DNA of 64,000 nt from Hymenobacter negativus (GTDB lineage Bacteria; Bacteroidota; Bacteroidia; Cytophagales; Hymenobacteraceae): the NCBI RefSeq assembly GCF_017571495.1, contig NZ_JAGETZ010000016.1, forward strand, positions 118,165 to 182,164, in the 5' to 3' direction. This document shows positions 9,701-18,042 of this stretch, in pieces. How positions within the stretch are numbered: the stretch's first letter is position 1; each line of letters starts with the position of its first letter. A model generated the notes under the pieces. It worked only from the letters and a program-made list of their open reading frames with translations, was not told where the DNA came from and made no database searches. Made by a program: the position numbers and the translations under genes.

Positions 9701-9754
9701 CACCAGCAGCCAGCCCCGCCACCTACCCCCAAACCAAGTTGTGCGGTTAGTCAT
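6752..9754 (-). CDS. Hybrid two-component sensor: 7TMR-DISM, kinase, receiver, AraC
   Basis: 1000 residues from the ATG at 9754, which gives a signal peptide (WRGWLLVLLALAKMHGVAAQA). In order: an extracellular DISMED2-like sensor (about residues 30-170); seven membrane helices (about 180-390); a coiled coil; a HisKA domain with ISHEFRTPLTLILGP (His472); an ATPase domain with FMVRDTGPGIAAS and GTGVGLTLVKEL; a receiver domain with LIVSDVMMPGLDGYG (Asp784) and conserved Lys in LGKPFSARE; and a C-terminal AraC-type helix-turn-helix (SYQVGFGSPAHFSTVFSRHF). Such all-in-one regulators usually control nearby surface or carbohydrate genes. A PL1 lyase and a GH43 gene lie within 12 kb, but the target is not shown by the sequence. 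Confidence 0.9.
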   Translation of the reverse strand: MTNRTTWFGGRWRGWLLVLLALAKMHGVAAQAPLFLRDTAQDYTLGRHWDVLAVPTSEPDNLTLAQVRAPEWAARFRRSQQDAPNERGGNGEVWLRTTVVNAATPHTTWILRNKLSSTNKITAYVVGPDGNVQELAMGPASLAAQNQAVPYRCYHRVLPLPMGQPVTVYLQTRGGIIDYSLCEQHTLQRLSYWENLGLALFLGTMLMLGLYNLFLFISIREVAYLYYVAYVLAFCGLHMQSKGLFFWWFYPALSTANNELLLLVLTTAATLFGALMARSFLDTKRLVPRLDWLLVASAVAAPLPLVARYLLPDGIFSFIYQFMPFFTGLVMLTVGIAVMRTGYRPARYYMAGWGLVILAVFVYSLTRMNVLPANGWTMNGTGLAWVLEMAFLSFGLASRFNLARAAEQEAQSRALATLREKEEVQQTANRQLTRRAAELEKAYAELRDSLATSEQLKSLDELKTNFFTNISHEFRTPLTLILGPAEDLAIDNPDPTTRRSGSLILRNAQRLLRLVNQLLDLSKLEAGAMELLPTAGDAASLARQQAATFASLAEAQGVQFRTEGPVRLPLVFDAPKLETILSNLLTNALRFTPNGGEVVLGWRVVPATAAEPAAVEFMVRDTGPGIAASQLPQLFNRFYQGASPSVPGAQPGTGVGLTLVKELTELHGGTVAVSSPPGQGATFTVRLPMDLVPVNGAPSAETDASRLASTALSSEMMAFTPSLDDYPEPVAEADVVLFVEDNEDVREFVRSSLAPAGYRLLEAPDGLRGVELALEHVPDLIVSDVMMPGLDGYGVVRQLKSHSATSHVPIVLLTAKSAGTDRLEGLETGADAYLGKPFSARELRAQVRNLLALRDRNRTFTLVTPQAALTEAQSTQLPPLPDNDQPSAPARLSSIDRNFLEKVISTVEENLGDSDFDVDHLSRAVALSRTQVHRKLRALTGQAPAEYIRTTRLQRALELLRERVGTVSEISYQVGFGSPAHFSTVFSRHFGYPPSEVARQ

Positions 9755-10088
9755 CAGCTCAAGAAAAGGTGCACTGAAAATACCTGGATTGCCAGTCATA
9801 AACTGCCATTGTCCCATGATAAAGGTATATCTGCGCTATTAACTATCCGCTTGTCAAATAAATATGAATGCGCCTGTCTTTTGAATATGAGATAGTTAGG
9901 TGGGATGAGTTCAGCGAAAAAACAGTGGATGTTCAATGGGCGGCGCTCTACCTACGCTCTGTAAAGGGTATAGGTGCTATGCTGAATATAGAGTAAAAAG
10001 AACGTGCCACGCCGAGTTTTCACTCAGAGTGGCACGCTGCTGTTCAGTGGTTTTAGTCAGGCTAGGCCGAGGATTGCCCAGCACAAGG
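9755..10088. other. Intergenic region with a minus-strand terminator
   Basis: 334 bases without a gene. At 10003-10036 there is an 8-bp stem CGTGCCAC/GTGGCACG. Read on the minus strand it is followed by TTCTTTTTACTC, so it should terminate the gene at 10089-10544. Near 9826-9833 the minus strand reads TACCTTTA, one base from the TAnnTTTG box, and may be the -7 element of the hybrid kinase gene. Confidence 0.5.
10003..10036 (-). terminator. Terminator of the regulatory-domain protein gene
   Basis: Stem arms at 10003-10010 and 10029-10036 with an 18-base loop. A T-rich run follows in the minus-strand direction. It lies 53 bases beyond the stop of the gene at 10089-10544. Confidence 0.6.
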
Positions 10089-10544
10089 CTATTTCATGTT
10101 GGTGCGCCGATTGTTGAGGCGAGTGACTTGCCCAACCCGCTTGCCGCTGCGCTTGATGTGGGCAGTGGGGTCTTTTTCAAGTACCAGTCGCGGCAGGGTG
10201 CAATCAGTGAGGGGGACATCCTGGGGGATATAGCCGGCTGCTCCCACGGTTAGTTGCTGGCCTTCATACACTGTGTTCGAAAGCAGAAACTTGCCCTCCG
10301 AATCGGTGACGTAAATGTCGTGCGTGCCTTTCACGAGCAGCGTAGCACCCACAAGTGGCACCCCGTTGGGGTCGTAGACTTTTCCTACGAGCGGCACGCA
10401 AGCCAGCCGGCCGGACCGGGAAGCAGGTGCCGTCCGTTCGGTCGAGCTGCTGGCAGTAGGGGGCTGGGTGTCAGCGCGCTGAGCACTTGCTGGCCGGGTA
10501 CTGCAAAACATGGCAACGGTGGCAACGAGAAAAAGTAAGCGCAT
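10089..10544 (-). CDS. Secreted carboxypeptidase-regulatory-like domain protein
   Basis: 151 residues with a signal peptide (MRLLFLVATVAMFCSTRPASA). A Thr/Ser/Pro-rich linker (to about residue 45) leads to one beta-sandwich domain: GKVYDPNGVPLVGATLLVKG, then YVTDSEGKFLLSNTVYEGQQ, then LTVGAAGYIPQDVPL. This is the CarboxypepD_reg (CNA-B-like) fold that also begins many TonB-dependent receptors. Here it is a stand-alone protein with a short basic C-terminus. Two cysteines (CVPLVG, TDCTL) could form a disulfide. Probably a periplasmic or surface adhesion/scaffold module; precise role unknown. Confidence 0.7.
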   Translation of the reverse strand: MRLLFLVATVAMFCSTRPASAQRADTQPPTASSSTERTAPASRSGRLACVPLVGKVYDPNGVPLVGATLLVKGTHDIYVTDSEGKFLLSNTVYEGQQLTVGAAGYIPQDVPLTDCTLPRLVLEKDPTAHIKRSGKRVGQVTRLNNRRTNMK

Positions 10545-10776
10545 AACAAGTCAACGTTTGGGGTGGGACAGGGGCGCGGTAGTGTGCCGGTTGGAACTCT
10601 AACAGGAAACAATATAACAGTCCTAACACGAAACTCATTGGGTAAAAGTTTCCGTCATATCCGGCAAGTTGAGCAGGCGACTTGCCCGAGCTTGGTATCA
10701 CCTTTGTAAAGGGGCAAAGGACTATTCATCACGCATTCACACGGGCAGCCATAAATTGCTGCTTTAATCCAACTTC

Positions 10777-12234
10777 ATGCAGTTTAAAATTCAACGGTTG
10801 CTGGCTTTTGGGGTGGCTGGGTTGCTGCCGGTGCTGAGCCCGGCGCAGGGCCTAGTCGCGTTTCCGGGAGCCGAGGGAGCAGGGCGCTTTACCAGCGGCG
10901 GGCGGGGTTCGTCGGCAGTGCCCACTACGGTGCTGGAAGTGACCAACCTCAGTGACGATGGCAAACCTGGCAGCCTGCGCTACGCCGCGCAGCTTAGCGA
11001 GGCCAAAGCACCGGCGCGCACCATTGTGTTTCGGATATCGGGCACTATCCACCTGCTTTCGCCGCTCACATTTAGCAAGGGCAACACTACCGTTGCGGGC
11101 CAGACGGCTCCCGGCGACGGCATTTGCCTAGCTGACTATCCGGTGTCGGTGAAGGCGAATAATGTCATCGTGCGCTTCCTGCGCTTCCGGATGGGCGACA
11201 AAAACCAGAACAAAGGCTTCGTGGACGGCGCGGGTGGCGACGACGCCTTTGGTGGCCTGCGCAATAACCACCTGATTATCGACCACTGCTCAATGAGCTG
11301 GAGCACCGATGAGGCCCTAAGTGTGTACGAAGGCGACAGCACCACGCTGCAATGGAACATGATGGCCGAGCCATTGAACTACTCCTACCACTTCGAAAAG
11401 GGGGATACCGACTTTGAGCACCACGGCTTCGGCGGCATCTGGGGCGGGCAGCATGCCTCGTTCCATCACAACCTGTTTGCGCACTGCAAAAACCGCACGC
11501 CGCGCTTCAACGGCAGCCGCTACACGCACCCGGCGGGCTTCGAGAACTGCGATTTCAGCAATAATGTCATCTACGACTGGGGCGAAAACAACGTGTACGC
11601 CGGCGAGGGAGGCAATTACAACATCGTCAACAACTACTACAAGCCCGGGCCCAGTACCAACGAAAAGGTGCTGGCCCAGGTGCTGAACCCTTACAAGATT
11701 GACAAGGAAAAAGGCCGGCTGCCCTATGGCAAGTTTTATCTGACCGGTAACTACGTGGACGGCTCTGCTGCCGTAACAGCCCGCAACTGGCGCGGCGTGG
11801 TGATGAACGGCGGTACCGCCGCTGATACGGTGCAGTCGAAGGTGGAAACGCCTTTTTCACTGGGACCCACTACCCTGCAAACGGCTCCCGAAGCTTACGA
11901 GGCCGTGCTGCGTGGCGCCGGCGCCATTGCCCCGCGCCGCGACACGCTCGACCAGCGCATCATCCGGGAAGTGCGTACCCGCACCGGCACTATCATCGAC
12001 GTGCAGGGCCACTACCCGCACGGCACGGCCTACAGTGTGTCGCAGAAAGCCTGGCCGGTGCTGAAGTCCGCCGCCGCGCCCGCCGATACCGACCACGACG
12101 GCATGCCCGACGCGTGGGAGAAGGCCAATGGCCTCAACCCCAAGGACGCCGCCGACCGCGCCCTGCGTGCTACTGATGGCTACACGAATCTGGAGAGCTA
12201 CCTCAATAGCTTGGTGCCGGCCGAAGCGAAGTAG
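10777..12234 (+). CDS. Secreted pectate lyase, polysaccharide lyase family 1 type
   Basis: 485 residues. Signal peptide (QRLLAFGVAGLLPVLSPAQG), then FPGAEGAGRFTSGGRG, the usual opening of Bacteroidota pectate lyases. The parallel beta-helix core includes NNHLIIDHCSMSWSTDEALS and HASFHHNLFAHCKNRTPRF, where the Asp/His/Arg residues fit the calcium-binding and catalytic face of PL1. It should cleave polygalacturonate by beta-elimination. The C-terminus has a calcium-binding-like segment (DTDHDGMPDAWEKANGLNP) common in this family. No T9SS sorting tail is visible. It is monocistronic. Confidence 0.85.
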   Translation: MQFKIQRLLAFGVAGLLPVLSPAQGLVAFPGAEGAGRFTSGGRGSSAVPTTVLEVTNLSDDGKPGSLRYAAQLSEAKAPARTIVFRISGTIHLLSPLTFSKGNTTVAGQTAPGDGICLADYPVSVKANNVIVRFLRFRMGDKNQNKGFVDGAGGDDAFGGLRNNHLIIDHCSMSWSTDEALSVYEGDSTTLQWNMMAEPLNYSYHFEKGDTDFEHHGFGGIWGGQHASFHHNLFAHCKNRTPRFNGSRYTHPAGFENCDFSNNVIYDWGENNVYAGEGGNYNIVNNYYKPGPSTNEKVLAQVLNPYKIDKEKGRLPYGKFYLTGNYVDGSAAVTARNWRGVVMNGGTAADTVQSKVETPFSLGPTTLQTAPEAYEAVLRGAGAIAPRRDTLDQRIIREVRTRTGTIIDVQGHYPHGTAYSVSQKAWPVLKSAAAPADTDHDGMPDAWEKANGLNPKDAADRALRATDGYTNLESYLNSLVPAEAK

Positions 12235-12428
12235 GGAGCAAGTGGGTGAGCCGCAGTATAGATTATTGCCTCGGTAGCTCATCCGATTAGTTCCAGAAAT
12301 GCATCCGATGCTCCCGGCTACGCGTCCGATGGCCTGGGTGGTGGTTGCCGTTCAACCGCTACCCAGCCCATTCAGCGGGCTGGATTACCGTTCGCGGGAA
12401 ATGGGTTTCGGAGGCTGAAATGGGCCGG

Positions 12429-12436
12429 TAAGTTTG
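12429..12436 (+). promoter_or_regulatory. Candidate -7 promoter box TAAGTTTG
   Basis: An exact match to the Bacteroidota -7 pattern TAnnTTTG, 34 bases before the hydrolase ATG. The -33 region at about 12406 reads TTTC rather than TTG, so strength is uncertain. Confidence 0.45.
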
Positions 12437-12470
12437 GGTCATTCAATCGCCAATAACCCCAACCAAACCC

Positions 12471-13415
12471 ATGAAAACCGCTGCTTTCGCCCGTCGCCTG
12501 TCCTTGTCGCTGCTGTTGCTGAGTGCCGCTGGCGCGACGCAGGCTGCCACTCCTGCTGTACTTATGCACACTGTTATTGTGGATAACCCCGCCCAGCACC
12601 CCACCTTCACGGTGCGGGTGGTGGGCAAGGGCCAGCCCATGCTGCTGATTCCCGGCCTGACCTGCCCCGGTGCAGTGTGGGACGAGGCCGTGGCTCACTA
12701 CCAAAAGCAGTACCAGTGCCACATCATCACGCTGGCCGGCTTTGGGGGCAGTGCCCCGGCAGCCACGCTGGCCGACCCGCTACTGCCCGCTGTGCGCGAC
12801 CAGCTCCTGGCCTACATTAAAACCCAAAAGCTAAACAAGCCCGTGGTGATGGGCCACAGCCTGGGCGGCTTCATGGCGCTGGCTCTGAGTACGGCCCAGC
12901 CCGATGCCATCGGCCCGCTCGTGATTCTGGATTCGTTGCCTTACCTGGCAGCTGTGCAAAACCCTACTGCTACCGTGGAAACCGTGAAGCCTATGGCAGA
13001 GCAGACGCGCCAGCAAATGAAAAAGGGTCAGATGCCCATGGCAGCCCGCCGGCCGATGGTGGCCGGAATGGTGACCGATACCGCCCGTCAGACGCAAGTG
13101 GCCCGGTGGGGCGTGGCCTCGGATGCGCCCACCGTGGCCCAGGCCATGTACGACATGTACACCATGGACCTGCGCAACGACATCAGCCGCATCAAGCAGC
13201 CGGTACTGGTGCTCGGGGCTTGGGCTGCCTACGCGCAGTACGGCTCGACCAAGGAAAGCACCCGCGCTGTCTTCACGCAGCAATACGCCAAGCTCCCGCA
13301 GGCTCGCATTGAACTGTCGGAAGCTGGCCGCCACTTCCTGATGTACGACGACACTGCTTGGTTCCTGGCCCAGTCCGACGCGTTTCTGAAACAGCCTGCC
13401 GTGGCCAAGAAGTAG
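12471..13415 (+). CDS. Exported alpha/beta hydrolase
   Basis: 314 residues. Signal peptide (RRLSLSLLLLSAAGATQAA), then a standard alpha/beta-hydrolase fold: the oxyanion region LLIPGLTCPGAVWD, the nucleophile elbow VVMGHSLGGF with Ser130, and a C-terminal catalytic His in SEAGRHFLMYDD. The acid residue is not obvious. The cap region (residues about 165-230) carries many Met and Gln residues. An esterase, lactonase or peptidase of the periplasm is plausible; the substrate is unknown. It is followed by the LytS/LytR gene pair on the same strand, 87 bases away. Confidence 0.75.
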   Translation: MKTAAFARRLSLSLLLLSAAGATQAATPAVLMHTVIVDNPAQHPTFTVRVVGKGQPMLLIPGLTCPGAVWDEAVAHYQKQYQCHIITLAGFGGSAPAATLADPLLPAVRDQLLAYIKTQKLNKPVVMGHSLGGFMALALSTAQPDAIGPLVILDSLPYLAAVQNPTATVETVKPMAEQTRQQMKKGQMPMAARRPMVAGMVTDTARQTQVARWGVASDAPTVAQAMYDMYTMDLRNDISRIKQPVLVLGAWAAYAQYGSTKESTRAVFTQQYAKLPQARIELSEAGRHFLMYDDTAWFLAQSDAFLKQPAVAKK

Positions 13416-13502
13416 GGCATGTATTTAACTCACCGTGCAGCCCGTCATGAAGTTAATTTTGCAGACCTGCCTGCTCCGGCTTTTTCAATAATCCTTCCGC
13501 TC

Positions 13503-14582
13503 ATGTCCCGCTCCTCAGCCCGCCCGCGCTTGTATTGGATTCTTCAGGTTGGCGGCTGGGGAGCGTATGGACTGCTGGGCGGCGTGCTGTCAGTGGTTTT
13601 TGGCAAATTCAGGCCGATAGTTGTGCCCATTGAGGTCATCGTGGCGGGTTCGATGCTGCTGGGCAGCCACGTGCTGCGGCTGTACTTGCGCCGCCACGGC
13701 TGGACGCGCCTGCCGCTGGCGGCGCTGCTGCCGCGGCTGCTGCTCGGCAACCTGCTGGTGGCGGTGGGGAGCATGGCCCTGACCGGGGTGCTGGTGTCGC
13801 TGCTGTTCTGGGCCCTGCAAACGGGTGAGTACGGCAAGGGCTTTCCGTGGCTGCAATACGTGGGCTACACGGCCAACTCATTTTTCTTTATGCTGCTGTG
13901 GTCGGCGGCGTATTTTAGCCTGCATTACTTCGACAACCTGCGCCAGGCCGAAATCGACAAATGGAAGCTGACGGCTGCCGTGCGAGAGGCCGAGATGCGC
14001 ACCCTCAAGGCTCAAATTAACCCGCACTTCCTTTTCAACGGCCTCAACAACATCCGGGCGCTGGTGCTGGAAAACCCGGTGCGCGCCCGCGAGATGATGA
14101 CCCACCTCTCGGACCTGCTGCGCTACTCCCTGCAGCTGAACAGCAGCGAGCAGGTGCCGCTGGCCCGCGAGCTTGAAATAGTGGAGCACTACCTCATCCT
14201 CGAAAGCCTGCAGTTGGAAGAGCGCCTGCATTTCTCCATCGACGTGGCGCCCGTGGCCCGGGAAGTGTTGCTGCCGCCTATGACGCTTCAGTTATTGGTA
14301 GAAAATGCCATCAAGCACGGCATTGCGCCCCGGCCGGGGGGCGGCGGCGTCCACATTTCGGCGCAGCTCGAACGGCCCGGGCAGGTGCTCATCACAGTGC
14401 GCAACCCCGGCCACTTCCAGCCCAACCCCGCCGCCCCCGACCACACCGGCGTGGGCCTGCCCAATGCCCACGAGCGCCTCCAAATGCTGTTCGGCCCCAC
14501 CGCCAGTCTGGCTGTCGCCGACGATGCCCGGCAGGCCGATACTGTGACCGCTGAGCTGCGGCTGCCTTTATTGTCATCATGA
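13503..14582 (+). CDS. LytS/YehU-type membrane histidine kinase
   Basis: 359 residues from ATG 13503 (MSRSSARPRLYW). The 28-residue upstream extension is non-conserved in character. Four membrane helices occupy about residues 8-145. A short coiled linker (AEIDKWKLTAAVREAEMRTL) leads to the His_kinase domain: LKAQINPHFLFNGLNNIRAL with the phospho-acceptor His175, then an ATPase domain (LQLLVENAIKHGIAPRPGGG; VGLPNAHERLQMLFG). It is paired with the LytTR regulator gene 113 bases downstream, across a palindromic spacer. The signal is unknown. Confidence 0.87.
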   Translation: MSRSSARPRLYWILQVGGWGAYGLLGGVLSVVFGKFRPIVVPIEVIVAGSMLLGSHVLRLYLRRHGWTRLPLAALLPRLLLGNLLVAVGSMALTGVLVSLLFWALQTGEYGKGFPWLQYVGYTANSFFFMLLWSAAYFSLHYFDNLRQAEIDKWKLTAAVREAEMRTLKAQINPHFLFNGLNNIRALVLENPVRAREMMTHLSDLLRYSLQLNSSEQVPLARELEIVEHYLILESLQLEERLHFSIDVAPVAREVLLPPMTLQLLVENAIKHGIAPRPGGGGVHISAQLERPGQVLITVRNPGHFQPNPAAPDHTGVGLPNAHERLQMLFGPTASLAVADDARQADTVTAELRLPLLSS

Positions 14583-14592
14583 GCTCGCCAAG

Positions 14593-14651
14593 GAGCTTAT
14601 CACCGAAAAGCGGTTTGCAGTAACTCAAACGGTACAATCGGTAATAAGCTC
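14593..14651. repeat. Spacer palindrome between kinase and regulator genes
   Basis: Outer arms GAGCTTATCACCG (14593-14605) and CGGTAATAAGCTC (14639-14651) are complementary at 12 of 13 positions. There is no T run after it, so it is not a classical terminator. Confidence 0.6.
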
Positions 14652-14695
14652 TTAGCTGCGCGCAGGATGACTGACGACTTCCGAATTACCCATTT

Positions 14696-15442
14696 ATGAA
14701 CGTTCTACTAGTTGACGATTCGCGCCTGGCGCGCACCGAGCTGCGTCACCTGCTCCAGGCTTTCCCCGATGTGACGGTAGTTGGCGAGGCCCGCCACGCC
14801 GATGAAGCCCGTACCCAAATCCAGGCCCTGCGGCCCGACTTGCTGCTGCTCGACGTGCAGATGCCCGGCCAGACCGGCTTCGAGCTGCTGGCTACGCTGG
14901 AGGCGGCCCCACACGTCATCTTCACCACCGCTTACGACGAATACGCCCTGCAGGCCTTCGCCGTCAATGCCCTGGACTACCTGCTGAAGCCAGTGCAGGA
15001 ATCCCGCCTGGCGGCTGCCCTGGCCAAAGCCCGGGCCCAGCTGGCCAAAGCCGCGCCGGCCGAAACTGCTCACGCTAGCCCGGCCGAGGAAGCTCCACTA
15101 GCCCCGCTCACGGCCCAGGACCAGGTGTTTGTGAAGGACGGCGAGCGGTGCTGGTTTGTGAAGCTGGCCGACATCAAGCTCTTTGAAATCAATGGCAGCT
15201 ACACCCGCATTCACTTCGACCAGCACCGGCCGCTTATCCCGCGCACCCTGCAGCAGCTGGAGGCCCGCCTCGACCCCAAAGTTTTCTTTCGCGTCAACCG
15301 CCAGCAGATTATCAATCTGAAATGGATTGCCGGCATTGAGCCCTGGTTCAGTAACACGCTCAAGCTAACCCTGCGCGACGGCCCCGAAGTAGAGGTGTCG
15401 CGCCAGCAGTCCGTGCGCTTCCGGGAGCTGCTGAGCCTTTAA
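14696..15442 (+). CDS. LytTR-family response regulator
   Basis: 248 residues. The receiver domain (1-115) begins MNVLLVDDSRLARTEL with the acidic pair Asp7/Asp8. The phosphorylation site Asp53 is in LLLLDVQMPGQTGF, and Lys98 is in YLLKPV. After an Ala/Pro linker the LytTR DNA-binding domain follows (about 140-245): ADIKLFEINGSYTRIHF, FFRVNRQQIINLKWI and LTLRDGPEVEVSRQQ. It should be phosphorylated by the adjacent LytS-type kinase and bind direct-repeat promoter sites. Confidence 0.92.
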   Translation: MNVLLVDDSRLARTELRHLLQAFPDVTVVGEARHADEARTQIQALRPDLLLLDVQMPGQTGFELLATLEAAPHVIFTTAYDEYALQAFAVNALDYLLKPVQESRLAAALAKARAQLAKAAPAETAHASPAEEAPLAPLTAQDQVFVKDGERCWFVKLADIKLFEINGSYTRIHFDQHRPLIPRTLQQLEARLDPKVFFRVNRQQIINLKWIAGIEPWFSNTLKLTLRDGPEVEVSRQQSVRFRELLSL

Positions 15443-15455
15443 TCATTCTTAGCTA

Positions 15456-15824
15456 TCAACCCCCTTCCAGTGCGCCGGGCTCACAGAAGATGAGGCGGTT
15501 GCCGAAGGGGTCGAGAACTTCCATTTCCAATACCCGCTCATTCCAGTAGGCGGGGGCTAGGGTGGGTTGCATGGGCGGCTGGTCCTTGCTCATAAGCCGG
15601 CGGTGGTAGGCGGGCAGGCCCCGCACTTCCATGCGGACAGCGGCCCCCATGGCGCTGTCGGCGGGGCTGTCGCTGAGATGCAGCACCACATCGTTGCGCG
15701 AAATCTGTAGGTATACCCGGTTTCGCTTGGGCTGCTCTTCCCAGTCGATTCGAAAGCCCAGCCAGCCGATGTAAAATGCCAGCGCCGCAGACTCATCAGC
15801 AATGAGGAATACAGGTGTTACCAT
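15456..15824 (-). CDS. Glyoxalase/bleomycin-resistance-fold protein
   Basis: 122 residues with the vicinal-oxygen-chelate layout. It starts with a PVFLIADESAALAFYIGWLGF motif, strands around VYLQISRNDVVLHLSD, a second half RMEVRGLPAYHRRL, and a final VLDPFGNRLIFCEP, the usual C-terminal signature. The metal-ligand positions cannot be assigned with certainty. It may bind a hydrophobic drug or act on a small metabolite. It converges with the LytR gene, only 13 bases apart. Confidence 0.8.
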   Translation of the reverse strand: MVTPVFLIADESAALAFYIGWLGFRIDWEEQPKRNRVYLQISRNDVVLHLSDSPADSAMGAAVRMEVRGLPAYHRRLMSKDQPPMQPTLAPAYWNERVLEMEVLDPFGNRLIFCEPGALEGG

Positions 15825-15973
15825 GTTGCGGAGAAGAAATCAGTAGAAAAAGCAGGCCGGCTTATCTGAATACGAAATATAATGATTTCCAGGTGATACA
15901 GGCCTTTGCGCCGGTACCTACGGAACTACCGCGGCTTTGGAGCTTGCCTTGGATAAGGAAGTACATTTAGCGC

Positions 15974-17479
15974 ATGATTTCTTCTTCTGAATACGACCAG
16001 TTCGATGCCCTGGCCATGGCTGCCCTTGTGCAAACTGGCCAGCTCACTGCTGCCGAGCTGTGCGCCGCCGCCATTGCCCGCGCCGAAACGGTCAACCCGC
16101 GAATTAACGCCGTAGTGCAGCCGCTCTACGAGCCGGCCCGGCAGCGGGCCACGGCGGGGCTGCCCGCCGGGCCGTTTGGCGGTGTGCCGTTTCTGCTGAA
16201 GGATTTTGGGGCGCAGTACGCGGGCGTGCCGCACACTTCAGGCAGCCGGGCGCTACGCAGCTTCGTGCCCCAGGAAGATGCCGAGCTGGTACGTCGCTGG
16301 CAGGCGGCGGGCCTCAACATCCTGGGCAAAACCAACACCCCCGAGTTTGCCCTGATGGGCGTGACCGAGCCCCTGCTCTATGGCCCTGCCCGCAACCCCT
16401 GGCACCTGGACCACACGCCCGGCGGCAGCAGTGGCGGCGCAGCGGCGGCCGTGGCGGCGGGCATTGTGCCGGTGGCCGGGGCAGGGGATGGGGGCGGCTC
16501 CATTCGGATTCCGGCGGCCTGCTGCGGGCTGTTTGGGCTGAAACCCAGCCGGGGCCGGGTGCCCACCGGCCCGGAACAGGGCGAAAAGTGGCAGGGTGCG
16601 GCCGTAGAACATGTGCTCAGCCGCTCGGTGCGCGACAGCGCGGCCCTGCTCGACGCCACCTGCGGGCCCGATGCGGGCGCACCCTACTTCCTGCCCAACC
16701 CCGCACGGCCTTATCTGGAAGAAGTGGGCCAGGCCCCCGGCCGGCTGCGCATTGCCTTTAGCCTGGGACACCCGCTGGGCAGTGCCCTGCACCCGGAATG
16801 TGCCACAGCCGTGCGCGAGGCCGCTGGTCTGCTCGAAGGCCTGGGCCACGACGTGGAGGAAGTACCGCTGCCCTTCGATGGCCGGGCTGTGGCCACGGCT
16901 TTCCTGATGCTGTATTTTGGCGAAACCGGGGCCAATATTGCTGCCCTGAGCAAGCACTTGGGCCGTCCCGCCCGGTCCGCCGATGTGGAGCCCACCACTT
17001 GGCTACTCGGCTTGCTGGGCCGCACCTACACGGCCGCCGACTTTGCCGCCGCCCGCCACACCTGGAACGACAGCGCCCGCCGCATGGGCCGCTTCCACCA
17101 AACCTACGACCTGCTCCTGACGCCCACCCTGGCCACGCCGCCCGTGCGCATTGGTGAACTGCAACCCAAGCCCCTGGAGCAAAAGCTGCTGAAACTGGTG
17201 AACACTTTCGGCCTCGGTGGCCTCATTCGCCGCTCCGGCATCGTGGAGAAGCTGGCCGAGCAGAGCCTCGAAAAAACGCCCTACACCCAAGTGGCCAACC
17301 TCACAGGCCAGCCGGCCATGTCGGTGCCCCTGCACTGGACCGCCGACGGCCTGCCCTGCGGCGTACAATTCATTGCCCGGCTCGGGGCCGAGGACATACT
17401 GTTCCGCTTGGCGGGGCAATTGGAACAGGCGCGGCCGTGGTTCGATAAGCGGCCGGCGTTAGTAGAGAAGATGGGATAG
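15974..17479 (+). CDS. Amidase (amidase signature family)
   Basis: 501 residues. The Ser-cisSer-Lys triad is readable: Lys76 in GVPFLLKDFG, the cis-Ser152 in TPGGSSGGAAAA, and the nucleophile Ser176 in GDGGGSIRIPAACCG. The 24-residue spacing between the two serines matches fatty-acid amide hydrolase. There is no signal peptide, so it should be cytoplasmic and hydrolyse a small amide to an acid plus ammonia. It is probably not GatA: there is no gatB/gatC nearby, and the C-terminal third (FGLGGLIRRSGIVEKLAEQS) is unlike GatA. The sequence TACATTTA ends 5 bases before the ATG, near the promoter consensus. Confidence 0.85.
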   Translation: MISSSEYDQFDALAMAALVQTGQLTAAELCAAAIARAETVNPRINAVVQPLYEPARQRATAGLPAGPFGGVPFLLKDFGAQYAGVPHTSGSRALRSFVPQEDAELVRRWQAAGLNILGKTNTPEFALMGVTEPLLYGPARNPWHLDHTPGGSSGGAAAAVAAGIVPVAGAGDGGGSIRIPAACCGLFGLKPSRGRVPTGPEQGEKWQGAAVEHVLSRSVRDSAALLDATCGPDAGAPYFLPNPARPYLEEVGQAPGRLRIAFSLGHPLGSALHPECATAVREAAGLLEGLGHDVEEVPLPFDGRAVATAFLMLYFGETGANIAALSKHLGRPARSADVEPTTWLLGLLGRTYTAADFAAARHTWNDSARRMGRFHQTYDLLLTPTLATPPVRIGELQPKPLEQKLLKLVNTFGLGGLIRRSGIVEKLAEQSLEKTPYTQVANLTGQPAMSVPLHWTADGLPCGVQFIARLGAEDILFRLAGQLEQARPWFDKRPALVEKMG

Positions 17480-17525
17480 AGCGCATTATGCTGCGCTAAA
17501 CTTGTGCCCGTTGAGGAGGTTGCCG

Positions 17526-18029
17526 CTACTCTTGTTTCTTTACCACGCTGATGCTGCCGTCGCGTTCCAGGCGTACGGCTTCGGCATCTTCCACGGTGCC
17601 AATGTTACCGCTCTCGCGCAGGCCTTCGAGCAGGTCGTCGTGGGTGAGGTGGTTGCGGCGCAGGTTGGGCTCGTTGAGGCGGCCATTTTCGGCCAGCATG
17701 AGGCCCTCGCCCTTCACCAGCTTGCCCACAAAATGGCTGCGGAAGGCCGCCCAGGCCAGCACGCGGTGCAGCCCCACCAGCACAAGGCCGGCCAGCAGCG
17801 TGCCCCAAAACGGCGAGGCCGCTACCACAGCGCGGCTCATCACGGCTCCCAGCATGATTTTTACTACCATGTCGAAAGCTGTGTTGGCTCCGAATGTGCG
17901 CGCGCCCGACAGGCGCAGCAACGCCAGCACGGCGAAGAAAATCAGGATTGCCCTCGTCGTCATTTGCAGCGCCGTGATGGTGTGCGAGTCGGCATCGGGG
18001 CCAAAAAGCAAGTCCCAGAGTTGTTTCAT
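17526..18029 (-). CDS. DUF421 (YetF-like) membrane protein
   Basis: 167 residues. Three membrane helices lie in the first 95 residues (TTRAILIFFAVLALLRLSG; VVKIMLGAVMSRAVVA; FWGTLLAGLVLVGLHRVLA). A cytoplasmic DUF421 domain follows (VKGEGLMLAENGRLNEPNL; HDDLLEGLRESGNIGTVEDA; AVRLERDGSISVV). The family is linked to the spore and envelope proteins of Bacillus, but its biochemical role is unsettled. It is followed on the same strand, upstream in transcription, by the pyrophosphatase gene 13 bases away, so the two are likely co-transcribed. Confidence 0.82.
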   Translation of the reverse strand: MKQLWDLLFGPDADSHTITALQMTTRAILIFFAVLALLRLSGARTFGANTAFDMVVKIMLGAVMSRAVVAASPFWGTLLAGLVLVGLHRVLAWAAFRSHFVGKLVKGEGLMLAENGRLNEPNLRRNHLTHDDLLEGLRESGNIGTVEDAEAVRLERDGSISVVKKQE

Positions 18030-18042
18030 GGCGCGATAGAAA

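Noticed and set aside
15974..17479. GatA, the tRNA amidotransferase subunit
   Set aside because: No gatB or gatC is nearby and the C-terminal third differs from GatA.
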